Assembly (NCBI GenBank): GCA_001315925.1
Contig: BBBF01000013.1
Coordinates: 1-35,908 of the forward strand
Source: Thermocladium modestius JCM 10088
Lineage (GTDB): Archaea > Thermoproteota > Thermoprotei > Thermoproteales > Thermocladiaceae
Direction: 5' to 3'
Length of the DNA stretch: 35,908 nucleotides
Shown: piece after piece, positions 17,842 to 28,797 of the stretch
Layout of the letters: every line of letters starts with the position of its first letter
Numbering within the stretch: position 1 is the first letter of the stretch
Position numbers and translations under genes: made by a program
Notes under the pieces: model-generated
What the model was told of the DNA's origin: nothing
The model's database searches: none
What the model saw: the letters and a program-made list of their open reading frames with translations, nothing else

Positions 17842-18656
17842 ATGATAACGCTAATAGTGGGCTCCCCCCCCACTTCCCGGAGCCCCCCCGGGGGATTGAC
17901 TTGGAGGCGGGGGCCGGGATGCACCGGGGGGGTGGGCGTCAATCATCCCCCCTAAACGACTTGGAGCGAGCCGTGCTGTATAGGCTGGGCGAGGCAATGG
18001 GGGGGTCGCCGCAGGGCCACGTATCGCTGGATGTGGACTTCAGGGATTTCATAGATAACTGCGTCGGGGATGGCTGCCTCCAGTTGAGGCTGGCCGTGGA
18101 TTCGGGGTCGGAAGCATCCATTGACCGCTGTTCCTCATACTCGCTCACGCCGATAGAGCCGGCCGCCACGGTGGTTGGCATGGCCTTGGCCGCGGCGTTC
18201 AGGGACGTCGAGGTGGAGATCTACAGTGATCTATACATGGATTACTTGGACGTGATAAACGCGCTCCGGCTGAGCAGGACAGGAGACTTGAGGATATTCA
18301 CCAACGCGTTCCACGAGGAGTCTCTGTACTGGGTGGACGAGGCTTACATACCCAACGTGGGCATCCCATCTATTCATGAATTCAACGGCAGATTTAAGGC
18401 CAAGATGCAGTTCATAAATAGAAATGAGTATAAATTGATGGATCCAGGCAAGGTAGGCGTTGAGGTGTATGGAGGAGCGGGCTCCGGCGTGGATCCAGAC
18501 GTGCTGAAGATGATAGACATCTTGGTGAATAAGTTGGGAGGCTCCGCTCCCCTGGCTTCCCTTGTGGATTTACTATCGCTTAGCGGGGTGCCCACTCACG
18601 CGGTGAGCATTGCCAAATCGATGGGCTTGATCTGGTTGGAGCGAAGGGGGGAGTAA
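17842..18656 (+). CDS. Hypothetical protein co-transcribed with the pilin
   Basis: Family not recognised. From ATG 17842 the first codons give MITLIVGSP, then the frame is disturbed by C/G runs at 17865-17940. From about 17950 it is clean: LNDLERAVLYRLGEAMG, PAATVVGMALAAAFRDVEVE, YLDVINALRLSRTGDLRIFT and HEESLYWVDEAYIPN. The end (LVNKLGGSAPLASLVDLLSL, then SGVPTHAVSIAKSMGLIWLE) looks like a winged helix. Soluble, about 265 residues. The Rossmann-like middle resembles a degenerate receiver or phosphoesterase core, but I see no catalytic residues. Being in the pilin transcript suggests a surface or regulatory role. Confidence 0.62.
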
Positions 18657-18990
18657 CGACGAGGGTTATGGCCACTACCCTGGGATTCTCCATAGCCAAT
18701 CAAGCACGGTGAGGCGAATCCATTTACTGGGAAACCAATCTAGGCAATGCATGGGGGGGGATGAGGGAAGCAATTCAATTATATTACAACACGGCAATTT
18801 CAACATGGCTTGCTAATGACAATTGATCGAGCGCGTGCTAAAACCGCGCCCAGCCAATCCTTACTGCGGCTTCACCCACCTGATATTTCAATCAATGATT
18901 AATCCATGAATGGCACAAATGACCTTGTGAAGGGACTGTTAACCCAGCGATTAGTTCTATTCATAATTGCATGAAAGCGGCTTGGGAACA
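18657..18990. other. Intergenic, no gene seen
   Basis: About 330 nt between the hypothetical gene and the aminotransferase promoter. It holds one run of G (about 18751-18758) and short inverted stretches around GCGCG at 18831-18850, but no convincing ORF, tRNA or sRNA. Confidence 0.5.
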
Positions 18991-18991
18991 T

Positions 18992-19000
18992 GCTTATAAA
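18992..19000 (+). promoter_or_regulatory. TATA box of the aminotransferase
   Basis: GCTTATAAA lies about 28 nt before the ATG at 19025. It makes that ATG the start, since the in-frame ATG at 18971 would be upstream of the transcript. Confidence 0.6.
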
Positions 19001-19024
19001 CTGGGAGCTTTTGACAATGAACAT

Positions 19025-20231
19025 ATGAAGATCTCGAGTCGCGTCGGTATTCTGCCCGGGTCCAGGATAAGGGAGACCCTGGGCGCCGTCGATGAATTGA
19101 AGTCGCGCGGCGTCGATGTGATAGAAATGCATATAGGGCAGCCTGGACTGCCCCCCCCTGCGCAATCGATGCTGAAGGAATTCTCGGAGCAGTTGATTCG
19201 CGATTCGTTCGATATGAGCTCATACACGCCCACCCCCCCCGGCATACGCCAGCTCAGGGAGGCCATAGTGGAGGATTACAGGAAGTACTCAGGCATAAAG
19301 CTGGAGCCCGATAACGTCGTGGTGACCACCGGCTCCTCGGAGGCCATAATAGGGCTAGCCATGACTTTGGTGGAGCCCGGAACCAACGTGGTAATGGTTA
19401 ACCCGACCTACCTGCTCTACAAGCCGACGTACGAGTTCTTCGGCGCTAAGGTGAATGAGGTGAGGGTTGGCATAGAGAATGGCTTCAATCCAAGCGAGGA
19501 GGATTTGAAGATGGCCGTGAATAGAGACACGAGGGCCATAATACTGGTCAGCCCGGATAATCCCACGGGCGCAGTGTTGAGGGAGGAGGTGATAAAGACT
19601 GCAGTTGATTTAGCTGTGGATAACGATATATTCCTTATTTACGACGAGGCCTATAAGCACTTATACTACGAGGGCCAGCACGTGTACGCCCTCAAGTACG
19701 ACGCGGAGCACGTGATTGCCATGGACACCTTCTCCAAGGATCCCGCAATGCCCGGCTGGAGGTTGGGCTACGTGTTGATGCCGAAGGAATTCGCCGCCAC
19801 CTTCTCCAAGGTCAAGCAGTACATCAACATAAACCCCCCCCAACCCCCCCGGCGCAGTACCTAGCGGTGCTTTACTTGAGGAAGTACAAGGACCAATACA
19901 TAAAGGAGGTCCTCCCCGTGTACAAGGAGAGACTCAACAGCGTCTATGAGGCGATAAGAAGCTACCTCCCCGACGCTCCGTCATGAAGCCGAAGGCCGGA
20001 TTATTCATTTTCCCCCCCAACCTCGATAAGTACCTGGGCAGGCTCGGGCTAAACGATGAATCCTTCGCGCAGCGGCTGCTGAGGGAGAAGCACGTCGGCG
20101 TGGTGCCCGGCTCCGCGTTCGGCGACGCGGGGGGGAGGAACCACGTGAGGATAAACTTCGCTAAGGAGAGCCCGGACAGGTTGATCAGGGGGGGAATAAA
20201 GTTAATGGCGGAGTTCCTCACTCATACCTAA
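19025..20231 (+). CDS. Class I/II PLP aminotransferase, frameshifted
   Basis: Aspartate-aminotransferase-superfamily enzyme. Landmarks are VIEMHIGQPGLP, MSSYTPTPGIRQLREAI, VVTTGSSEAIIGLAM, SPDNPTGAVL, IYDEAYKHLYY and the PLP lysine in DTFSKDPAMPGWRLGYV; the phosphate-binding Arg is in GWRLGY. The C-terminal part, after breaks at two C runs (19833-19850, original AQYLAVLYLRKYK) and near 19977, includes KAGLFIFPNLDKY and GRNHVRINFAKES with the substrate Arg. About 395 residues, normal. The substrate (Ala, Asp or branched) cannot be set. The last 14 nt overlap the end of the convergent permease gene. Confidence 0.92.
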
Positions 20232-21397
20232 GCGTCTGGGCGGGCGGTATCCTGGCCGCCTGTACGCCGGCACCAATGCAGCCAATATGTTTATGGCGAC
20301 GGGCAGGAGAACAATTATAACTATCACCGTGGGGGGGGATAGCACCGGCGTTATCCTGAAGCTGCCTCCCGGTATGGAGAGGGACACCACGTGCATCAAT
20401 CCCACAAGCGCCGCCAAGCCCCCCGGCGGCTCCCATCAAGCTCAGCATAGCTATCTCCACCACCAGCATCAGGAATATCTCCCTGTTCCCGAACCCCATT
20501 GCCTTCATGACGCCGAACTCCCTGGTCCTCTGCATCACGCTTATCGTCATTGAATCAAATATCCAGAGACCCGTTATGAGGAAGCCAATGCTGGCTATCG
20601 CGCCCAGGAATAGCTCCAGCTCCCCCATGAATTGATTGAAGGATGACGTTATGGATGATGGGTTTATTATGGTGGCGGTGGGGGGGGTAAACGGCCTGCA
20701 ATTCATTGGCCACCGACTGCACCTCCTTCGGCAAGTCAGCGTAAACTATGAATGCGCTGTAGGTTTGGGCTGGGTCGAAGTACTGGAAGAAGGAGCTCTG
20801 ATCTATGAATATGGAGGAGTCCGGATTTATGGCCCCTATGCTGACCGAGGGCACCAATATGCCCGTCACTATCATCGGTATCGTCTTGCCCCCCAGCCGT
20901 CACCGTGATCAACTGGCCCGGGCTAATCAATTGAGCCCCCGTTCTGGAACGCTATTCCATTCCCTATTATGGCGGAGCCCGCCACAAGCGTGGGCGCGCC
21001 ATACTCCACAGCGCTGCTGAGGGACGTCGCGCCTATGAGGAGCGGCAGGGTGAACTCCGTCGCTCCAACTATGGTCACCCTCACCCTCTGCCCCCCCCTA
21101 TATTGACCACGCCGGTCGTGGCGGCGAGGGGGGAATCACGTTGGCAACGTAGGGCAAGTGCTCCACCGTGTTCAGGTCAGCCGCCGTCAGCGTCGTTCCG
21201 GTCAAGTACACCTCGGTGGCACCGAATAGTCGGGCGAACGAGGTCTCAAACGTGTGTTGAAAGCCGAAGCCTATGCCCAGAGCCGCGCCCAACGCGCCAA
21301 CAGCTATTATAATGCCAATTATGGCTCCTACGCTCCGTCCCTTGCTTGCCTTCAATGATGACCAGGCCAGGTTGACGTAGTCCCAACCCCCCCTCAC
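20218..21397 (-). CDS. MacB/FtsX-type ABC transporter permease, frameshifted
   Basis: Four-helix permease with a large extracellular domain. TM1 follows VNLAWSSLKASKGRSVGAII; the extracellular part carries FGATEVYLTGTTLTAADLNT and INPDSSIFIDQSSFFQYF. The last three helices begin at FLGAIASIGFLITGLWIFD and contain the FtsX hallmark SVMQRTREFGVMKAMGFGNR, which contacts the ATPase. The end reads PAYRAARIPPAQTLRYE. Breaks lie at runs near 21092, 21129, 20889, 20680 and 20421-20426 and at 20260. About 390 residues. The GTG start overlaps the stop of the extracellular-protein gene (GTGA). The ATPase gene is divergent, on the other side of that gene. Confidence 0.87.
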
Positions 21398-23678
21398 CGG
21401 TGACCCACCCTTCTCCTAATCACCAATAGAGTGGAGACCACTATTATCGCCGCTACGGCGGTCACCACCGCTGCAGCCCCGAAGCCTCCAAACCCGCCTC
21501 CCCCCTCCTCCAAACGACCTTCTGCTGCCGGTGGCGGTGGAGGCTATGCTGTAAGTGGAGTTGGTCACGTACACTCTGATGTACTTGCTCACGCTCATCT
21601 CGTGGCCGTACTGATCCATGTAAGTTATGGTTAAGTTAATGAAGTGAACGCCGGGCTTGCTCGTCTGGAAAGTGAACGCCCCCCGCGGTGGGGGGGGTCT
21701 GCGGCGATATCTCGCCGTAGAAAGTGGATGGCTGGCTTATGTAGGCCATGTCGGACTTCACCGATGCATTTACGTCGTATATGGAATCTATTCCCGTGTT
21801 TATGAATGTCAACGATAATGTGATGGGCGAATCAATGCCGGGCGGCGTTGGGGGGGATATCACGACGCTCGATATCACGACATTGGAGGGGGAAATCACG
21901 CTGAAAGTCAAGCTGCCCTGCTCGGCGGATTGCCCGTTACCCGTAACATAGCTCAAGGAGTAACTCAGGCCGGCGGACGTGCTGGAGACCGGCACCAGTA
22001 TCGGTATGTCGGCGGTCGCTGATTGGCCGGGGCCCAGGTACCCCCCCAGCTCGTAGGCGGTGGGTCCGATCAGGGTGAAGCCGGAGTATTGATCAATTGT
22101 TAAAACCACGTCGCTTATTGGGATTGGGCTTGGATTCTCCACGGTAATTACTATTTTATTATCACCTATGCCCAGCGTGTTGTTTCCAACCCACACGAGA
22201 GGCGCTTGGGGGGGCTGCTTTACGAGCGGGGGGGATAGCGACAGCGTTCCCTGCACGTAATTGCTTCCCTGCACATAACTGTACTGAACAGTGAATTGCG
22301 CGCCCTGGATTGGAACGGCGGTTAACACTACGTCATCGCTCTCCCCCGGCGCCATTTTGCCAATAACCAGCTTGGGCGGGTACGTGGAGTTGATTAGGGG
22401 GGATTGAGCTGGCGACGGTTATAGTGACGTTGCTTATGGGAAGCGTGGAGTTATTAGTTATGATTAGATCGAAGCGAGTTGGGTTCCCCCCCGCGTAAGC
22501 AATGCTGGGAATAAGTGAAGCCGATATGGCCAGCGGTTGCTGCCTCACAATGAACGCGGCTGTTCCCGTCCCGGTCACTGTCTGGCCCGCTACATTGACG
22601 CCGCTGTACGATATGCTAAGCTCCGCGTTGGATGAGATGGGGGTGAGCATTAGATGAATGAAGGCAGAGCCGCTTAGGTTGCCGATATTAACTACCACCG
22701 GAAGAGATGAACCGTTCACGTACATGTTAATGGGGGGTGATCATCAATTCAAAGTCCCTCATCGCGCCGCCCGCCTCCGCCACAGCCAAGGAGACCGGGC
22801 TATTCTCCCCCCAGCACCAATTCGGTCTCATTAACTCCCAGGGAAACCGTGGATTGGAGATTGGAGGGCAGCGGAGTTATGGTTAAGGCTTGCTGGTAGG
22901 AGGAGGAGTAGGGCTGGCCGGCGGCGTTTACGCCGCTGATCGTTACGGATATCTCGGCTTGGCTTGACGTGGGGCTAACGAGCTCCATGAACGACAATGA
23001 ACCGCCGGAGGGCAGATCCGCGCGGTAAATGGAGCCGGAGAAGGAACCGTTTATGAAGGCGCCGCTGGCCTGCGTTTGAACCAGTAGGTTATATATGGGG
23101 GGCCACTGCCGTTGTTCTTCACCACTATCTCCACCGGGGGGGTGTTCACCAGTAAGGGCATCTGGGTTGAATTTATCGACACCGATAGAAGCGGAGCGCC
23201 TTGGGCATACTCACTTATCTTTATTGAGGTGGAGCCCGAGCCGCCTTCTTGCACATATGATTGAGACGATGAGTTGAACTTAAAGAGCCCGGTCCAGGAG
23301 ATGGAGATTGAACCGACGCAGTTCAACGGAACGCTGGAGTTAACCTGGAACTCCAAGTCAACGGTTTGACCAGGGGGGGATAACCAACCCATATTGATGG
23401 GGGGTTTTGGGACACCACGCTTCCACTGCACGTTGACAGCCCAACGGAGACGCCGCCCAAATAGTACGGACCCGCGTACGTTAGCGGTATTTGGAACGTT
23501 ACCACGCCGCTGCTCCCGCTCGGCATTGTCACGGGCTGAACCTGGGAAACGCTGAACAACAGCGATTCCTGGCTTTGTTGGTTTATTATCACCGTTGCCA
23601 CATATGATGCATGAATTACCAAGGGCGATGCGGCTATAGCAATATGATCGCAAGCACGTATTTGAGGTTGACATTCAT
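21394..23678 (-). CDS. Large secreted, C-terminally anchored protein with Ig-like (CARDB/NEW3, COG1361-type) repeats, frameshifted
   Basis: Starts MNVNLKYVLAII...IAASPLV, a signal peptide (one base missing near 23635). Then about 650 residues of repeated beta-sandwich units with the phrases PLSISIPSIAYAGG-like, NNSTLPISNVTITV, VENPSPIPISDVVLTIDQYS and FINTGIDSIYDVNASVKSDM, typical of CARDB/NEW3-like domains. Before the end come a Gly-rich stretch, one transmembrane helix (AAAVVTAVAAIIVVSTLLVI) and RRR. So the bulk is outside the cell and the C-terminus inside. Breaks occur at most G/C runs. A TATA box (AGTATAAAAAC, minus strand, about 23707) lies 28 nt before the ATG. It overlaps the permease start, so the two are partners; it may replace a MacA-type adaptor or act as a surface receptor. 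Confidence 0.85.
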
Positions 23679-23700
23679 GAACCATCTGGACCGATATCGT

Positions 23701-23754
23701 TTTTATACTTTTCGGTGTCGATAACGAAATCAATGAGGGTGGATAAGTATAAAA
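23701..23754. promoter_or_regulatory. Divergent promoter region of the ABC system
   Basis: Two TATA boxes back to back: TTTTTATACTT (23699-23709, for the minus-strand extracellular protein) and AGTATAAAAC (23746-23755, for the ATPase). Both have leaderless spacing to their starts, so the three ABC genes can be controlled from one 100-nt region. Confidence 0.6.
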
Positions 23755-23775
23755 CCGTTATCGGTAGCGATCCAC

Positions 23776-24487
23776 GTGGCATCCATGTTTATAGAGGCCA
23801 GGGATTTATGGAAGATATACAACATAGACGGCGTGGAGAGCGCGGCATTGAGGGGGGGGCCTCCATTGCCGTGGAGAGGGGGGGGAATTCCGATGCATAA
23901 TAGGGCCCAGCGGAAGCGGGAAGACAACGCTCCTAAGCTTGATAGGCGGCTTAGAGAAGCCCACCAAAGGATACCTCCGCGTGGGCAATCACCTGCTTCA
24001 CGAGATGAGGGACCCCCCCGAATTGACCCGTTACAGAAACGAGATGTTGGGATTCGTGTTTCAAATGTTCTACTTAATACCTAGAATCAGCATAGTGGAG
24101 AACGTGGAGCTGCCCCTCGTGGCAAGGGGGGGAGTGCCGAGGCACGTTAGGAGGGAGATGGCGATCAAGGCATTGGAGGCCGTGGGCTTGGGAAATAAAC
24201 TACACCAGAGGATAAATCAGTTAAGCGGCGGCGAGCAGCAGCGCGTGGCCATTGCCAGGGCCATAGTTCATGAACCGCAACTATTGTTGGCAGATGAACC
24301 AACCGGCAATCTAGACACGGAGAACACGGAGAAGGTGATGGATCTATTCATGAAGCTCAATAAGGATGAGGGAATAACCATAGTGATGGTTACCCACAAC
24401 ATGGAGCTGACGAAGTATTGCACGGCCACATCCAAGATAAGGGATGGCAAAGTCGTGGAAACCATAAGGGAAACATCAGTTACCTGA
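23776..24487 (+). CDS. ABC transporter ATPase, MacB/LolD type, frameshifted
   Basis: Motor subunit for the FtsX-type permease. After breaks at G7 and G7-8 runs (23853-23885), Walker A reads IIGPSGSGKTTLLSLIGG. Next are the Q-loop FVFQMFYLIPRISIVENVEL, the signature LSGGEQQRVAIARAIV, Walker B LLLADEPTGNLD and the switch MVTHNMELTKYC, all as in the lipoprotein/macrolide exporter class. About 230 residues. The start is GTG 23776 or ATG 23785, both 22-32 nt behind the TATA box. Confidence 0.93.
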
Positions 24488-24785
24488 ACGGTCGGCTTCA
24501 CCAAGGCTGTGGGCGAGCTTCATATTGATAACCCACTCAGCTCACAATTTTGGCGTCTTACCCACCCATCACATCGGTAACGGCGGGAATTGTCGCTTCT
24601 TTCCATTATCGAGCCCAGACGAACTCAAACCCATCCATCTTCAGCAACAATGAATGAGGGCCTAGATGCATCATCAATGGATCGTCAGGCATGGAAGGCG
24701 GCGCATTGGTTTGGTGTTATTGGGTATTACTGGGTTATATGTTATATATTATTTGTTCTTTAATAACTTGAGTATAATGAGTGAA
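24488..24785. other. Intergenic, no gene seen
   Basis: About 300 nt between the ATPase stop and the pgk promoter. No ORF with protein-like composition, tRNA or box C/D motif was found. The AT-rich end holds the pgk TATA box (AAGATTTAAAAATT, about 24787-24800), 27 nt before the pgk ATG. Confidence 0.5.
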
Positions 24786-24818
24786 AAGATTTAAAAATTA
24801 CATAGCAATTGGTTCTGC

Positions 24819-26068
24819 ATGCAAGTAGGCGTTCCCTTTCAATCTTTTAGGGAATGCATTGACCCGAACCTAAAGGTTCTGGTTAGGATAGACATAAACG
24901 TGCCCATCAACGTAAAGGAGGGAGTGATATTGGATGATTATAGGATAGAAGCACATGCAGCCACCATAAGCAAGTTAGCCAAGTCAGGCATGTCAGTGGT
25001 AGTGATCGCGCACCAAGGCAGGCCTGGAGATGATGAATTCACGTCGCTCGGCATTCATTGGCGGTACCTGGAGAAGTACGCCGGGATGCGGGTAAGCTTC
25101 ATAGAGGACGTAATGGGGGGGCCGGCGGCCCAAGGCGCGATAAGGAACCTCGGCCCCCGGTGAGGTACTGCTGTTGGATAACGTGAGGTTCGTCAGCGAG
25201 GAGGTAATAGAGAGGTCGCCACAGCTACAGTCCAATACTTTCCTAGTCCGCAGGCTGGCGCCTCTCTTCGATGTCTTCGTGATGGATGCGTTCGCCACCG
25301 CGCATAGATCCCAGCCCAGCATAGTTGGATTCCCGCTGGTCCTCCCCAGCTGCGCAGGGCTAGTGCTGGAGAAAGAGTTGAATGCAATGAATGTCTTCTC
25401 CTCATCCAGGAGGGAATCCATCGTGCTTGCTGGGGGGGAGCCAAGGTGCCTGACACTATAAAGGCCATAAGCAAATTGCTGGCCAACGAAGCCGCCGGCA
25501 AGATATTGGTGGGGGGGGATTGGTTGGGGGGGTCATATTCATAGCGGCGAAGTACGGAGCAACGGTTGGCTGAGGAAGTACTTGGAGGAGAGCGGCTTCG
25601 GTGGTTTAGTCAATGATGCCCGCCTACTGCTGGACAAATACGGCGATTCCGTGGCAGTGCCCACCGACGTGGGGGGGTCGAGGTGCACGGGGGGGATAGG
25701 GTTGACGTAGATGCGCGGAAAATCGATGCCCCCGTCATGGACATAGGGCCGGCTACCATGGATGCCTACTCAAGCTACGTGAGGGGGGGCGCGGAGGTGG
25801 CCGTGTTGACCGGGCCCATGGGGGGGTTACGGAGAAGAAACAATTCGCCGAGGGCACGGAGCCGTGTTTAAGGCCATGGTAGACGACGCCAAGTTCACAA
25901 TAATAGGAGGGGGGGCCACACCATAATGTCGGCCCGCAAGCTGGGCTACATAGAGAAGATAAAGCACGTATCCACGGGGGGGGAAGGGCATTCCTGCAAT
26001 TCCTGGTCGGCGAGGAGCTGCCCGCGCTGCAGGCGCTGGCGGAGTCCAAGAGGCGATTCTGGAAATGA
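24819..26068 (+). CDS. pgk: Phosphoglycerate kinase, frameshifted
   Basis: Glycolysis/gluconeogenesis: 1,3-bisphosphoglycerate + ADP to 3-phosphoglycerate + ATP. The N-terminal substrate domain shows [46 protein letters not shown] and [15 protein letters not shown]. The C-terminal nucleotide domain shows [38 protein letters not shown] and IIGGGHTI, with the last Gly-rich nucleotide loop. Breaks lie at G runs 25115, 25154, 25432, 25511-25535, 25674-25695 and 25820-25985. About 410 residues, normal for archaea. Leaderless ATG. The stop overlaps the gap start (ATGA). Confidence 0.95.
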
Positions 26069-27139
26069 GGGTCGGCGTGGTTGGTTACGGCACGATAGGC
26101 AAGAGAGTCGCCGACGCCGTGTTAAGGACAAGCGACATGCAGTTAACCGGGGGGGTGGCGAAGACATCTCCAGACTACGAGGCTGCTATCGCGATGAGGA
26201 GAGGCATTCCCCCCCTGTATGCCGTGCCCGGCAGGGAGGAGGCATTCAGGTCGTCCGGCATTGAAGTGAGGGGCACCATTAGCGACTTGGTCAGTAAGTC
26301 CGACGTAGTGATAGATGCCACCCCCCCGGACGGGGGGGTGGGGGGGAGGAGAATAAGGGCAAGTACTACGTTGGACGGCGGGCGGTATTCCAGGGGGGGG
26401 AGAGGAGGCTTACGTGGCCGAGGTAAGCTTCAACGCGTTGGCCAATTACGATGAGGCTAAGGGAAAGAGTTATGTTAGGGTGGTGAGCTGCAATACGACA
26501 GCCCTCTCAAGGTTGATATCAGCGCTGGCCTCCAGCGGCCACTCCATCCGTAAGGTACGGGCCTTCCTGGTGAGGAGAGGCGCGGATCCGCGAGAGCATA
26601 AGAAGGGGGGGCCCATAAACGACGTGGTGCCTAATCCCGTCACTATTCCCAGCCACCACGGCCCCGACGTGCGTACAGTGATACCCGTTGACATAGTCAC
26701 GGTCGCCGTGGCGGTTCCCGTGACGGTAATGCACTTACACATGGTTAATGTGGAGTTCGAGGACAGGCCCAGCAGGGATTCCATAATTGAAGCGCTGGCC
26801 AGCACCCCGAGGATATCGATTCTATACTCCAAGATGGGATTCAACAGCCTGGCCCAAGTCATTGAGTATGCCAGGGACTTGGGGCGGGAGCGGGGCGACT
26901 TCATGGAGAATGCCGTGTTCGGCGACTCAATCTCGATCCAGGGAAACGAGGTGTACCTAATGCAGGGAGTCCACCAGGAATCCATCGTTGTGCCGGAGAA
27001 CATAGATGCAGTGAGGGCCATGATGGGGGGGACACCGAAGTGGGAGTCCATAATGGCCACCGATAAGGCGCTTGGCTATACTCAAGCGATAAGAGGTATG
27101 GATGACCTCATCCCATTGCATTCCACGCCCATCAGCTAG
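26065..27139 (+). CDS. gap: Glyceraldehyde-3-phosphate dehydrogenase, archaeal type II, frameshifted
   Basis: Phosphorylating NAD(P)-dependent GAPDH that works with the overlapping pgk. The Rossmann motif is [17 protein letters not shown]; the catalytic Cys is in [13 protein letters not shown]; the archaeal C-terminal hallmarks [19 protein letters not shown] and [10 protein letters not shown] follow. The stretch 26320-26410 is badly disturbed by several G/C runs; the expected reading is DATPDGVGGENK then [20 protein letters not shown]. From 26414 the frame is clean to the stop. About 345 residues. The stop TAG interlocks with the stop of the convergent macrodomain gene in a shared CTAG. Confidence 0.95.
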
Positions 27140-27727
27140 GAAACGCTGCTTCCTAAATCCATTGCAGAGAAGCCGTTGCCCAGTTCCCTCCTGAATACAT
27201 CAATGAATGAATTGTATGCGCGATCATCGTATAAGTATATCATAATGCGGGCCACGCTCCTTAACGAATTGGCCTCCTCCCTCATTGCCCTCAACATCTC
27301 CCTCGCCGCCGCCTCGTAGGGCCACCCGTATACGCCCGTCGAAATGGCGGGAAACGCTATGCTTTTGAGGCCAAGATCATCGGCTAGCCTCAGGGCGTTC
27401 TTAACGGCGTCCCCCCAGCTTCTCGGGCGGATCTATGTTCCATCGAGGACCGACCGCGTGTATGACGTACCTAGCCCTCAGCCTCCCCGCTCCAGTCACC
27501 GCAGCGCCGCCCACGGGAACAGGTCCGTGCTGCCTAACGTATTTCCTGCTCTCCTCCTGTATCTCCGGCCCTCCCTTCCTAACTATCGCAGCGGCGACTC
27601 CCCCTCCGTGCTCCAGGTAGGAATTAGCCGCGTTAACTATTGCATCCGCATTGGCCTCCGTCACGTCTCCTCTCAATATCTCGACCGTTATCCTACCCAG
27701 GGGGGGAATCTCATGGGACTGGAGCAC
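27136..27727 (-). CDS. Macrodomain ADP-ribose-binding hydrolase, frameshifted
   Basis: Macro domain of the Af1521/MacroD type, which binds ADP-ribose and removes it from proteins or hydrolyses ADP-ribose phosphate. Motifs are [38 protein letters not shown] and, past a frame break at the C6 run 27413-27418, [13 protein letters not shown]. The catalytic Asn and the Gly-rich loop are intact. About 195 residues, standing alone. A GTG at 27727 gives the start; a TATA-like TTTAAATA lies only 12-15 nt upstream, so the true start could be slightly further in. Confidence 0.9.
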
Positions 27728-27899
27728 GCATGTTTATTTAAACCTTTCCTGTCGACTGGAATCCACTGAATGGAGATCTATTTCGATTTCTTTCCAGCCT
27801 CTCCAGCCAACGCCGGGCCCATTCAAGCGCCGCGCGTGGGCTTTGGCTGGTCCTGGGTTGTGGCGATACTGCTTTAAATGGCCTTATCTATTGCCGCTG

Positions 27900-28665
27900 A
27901 TGGATAAGCTAACAGTGGTTTGGACGGCGACATTTTTATACGTTCCATTTCTTTTATTGAGCTACATCCATTTGCCGAGGGCAGTGGGCAGCGTCATTGG
28001 GTTGCTTGGATCCCCCCCAATCTACTTAATAGCAGCTTACCTGCTCAACTCAATCACGGTTATGGGCGCGCGTCGCAGCATTGTTTTCCTGGCAATATCT
28101 TCATCGGTCTCATTCCTCTTCGAGTTCGTCGGCGTCCACTACGGGGTACCTTCGGGTCCTATAGGTACACTGCGGCTATGGGGCCTGAGCTGCTGGGGGG
28201 TGCCATTTTTCATTCCACTACTATGGGCATCGCTGGGTTACTTCTCCCTGATGGCCTCCGGGAATTACTACGCGGCGGCCGTGGGCATGGTGGCGCTGGA
28301 CGCGGGATTCGATCCCCCCCTGCTCTCCGGCCCGCTGGGCCTGTGGAAGTGGAGGGGAGGGGGGTCAGTACTTCGGCGTTCCGCTAACCAACTTCGCCGG
28401 CTGGCTTGTGGTATCCTTAATCATTTATCTATTATTCAAGGCATCGACGCGTTACCGACCCAAGCCCAGCGCAGCCGGCTTGCTGTTCTACATCTCATAC
28501 TACGCGACGTGGATACTGGCCGCCTTCATGCTTGGGCTACCTAAGGTTGGATTGGCATCAATCACGTTGCTGGCGACGTATTCGGCAGTAATTGGGGGGG
28601 CCTTATTGGCGACCAGGGGGGGACGGCGCGGCCCATCAAGGCAAGCCAATGGGCAATCGACGTAA
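27900..28665 (+). CDS. Carotenoid biosynthesis protein, CruF/DUF422 family, frameshifted
   Basis: Multi-pass membrane protein of the family of bisanhydrobacterioruberin hydratase CruF, which adds water to carotenoid ends. Landmarks are FEFVGVHYGVPFGSYRYT, GPELLGVPFFIPLLWASLGY, LDAGFDPLLSGPLGLWKW and GGQYFGVPLTNFAGWLVV, the typical conserved Glu/His/Asp positions. Breaks lie near 28150-28195 and 28318-28365. About 250 residues, 7 transmembrane helices. Leaderless: TTTAAAT at 27873-27879 is about 25 nt before the ATG. No other carotenoid gene is in the window, so the product is unknown. Confidence 0.82.
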
Positions 28666-28797
28666 GGCTTAATCCCGCCACGTGATCGGGGGGGAGGGGG
28701 GGCCCAAGCGATCCTGGGGGGGTGATCGGCGTAAGGCTGAGGAATCTATTATTTAAGGAAAAAATTAAAAACCGCATTCCCCATTTTCTCGCTCGAG

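Noticed and set aside
20287..20908. Plus-strand open frames opposite the permease gene
   Set aside because: His/Gln-rich shadows; the minus strand carries the FtsX hallmark and transmembrane segments.
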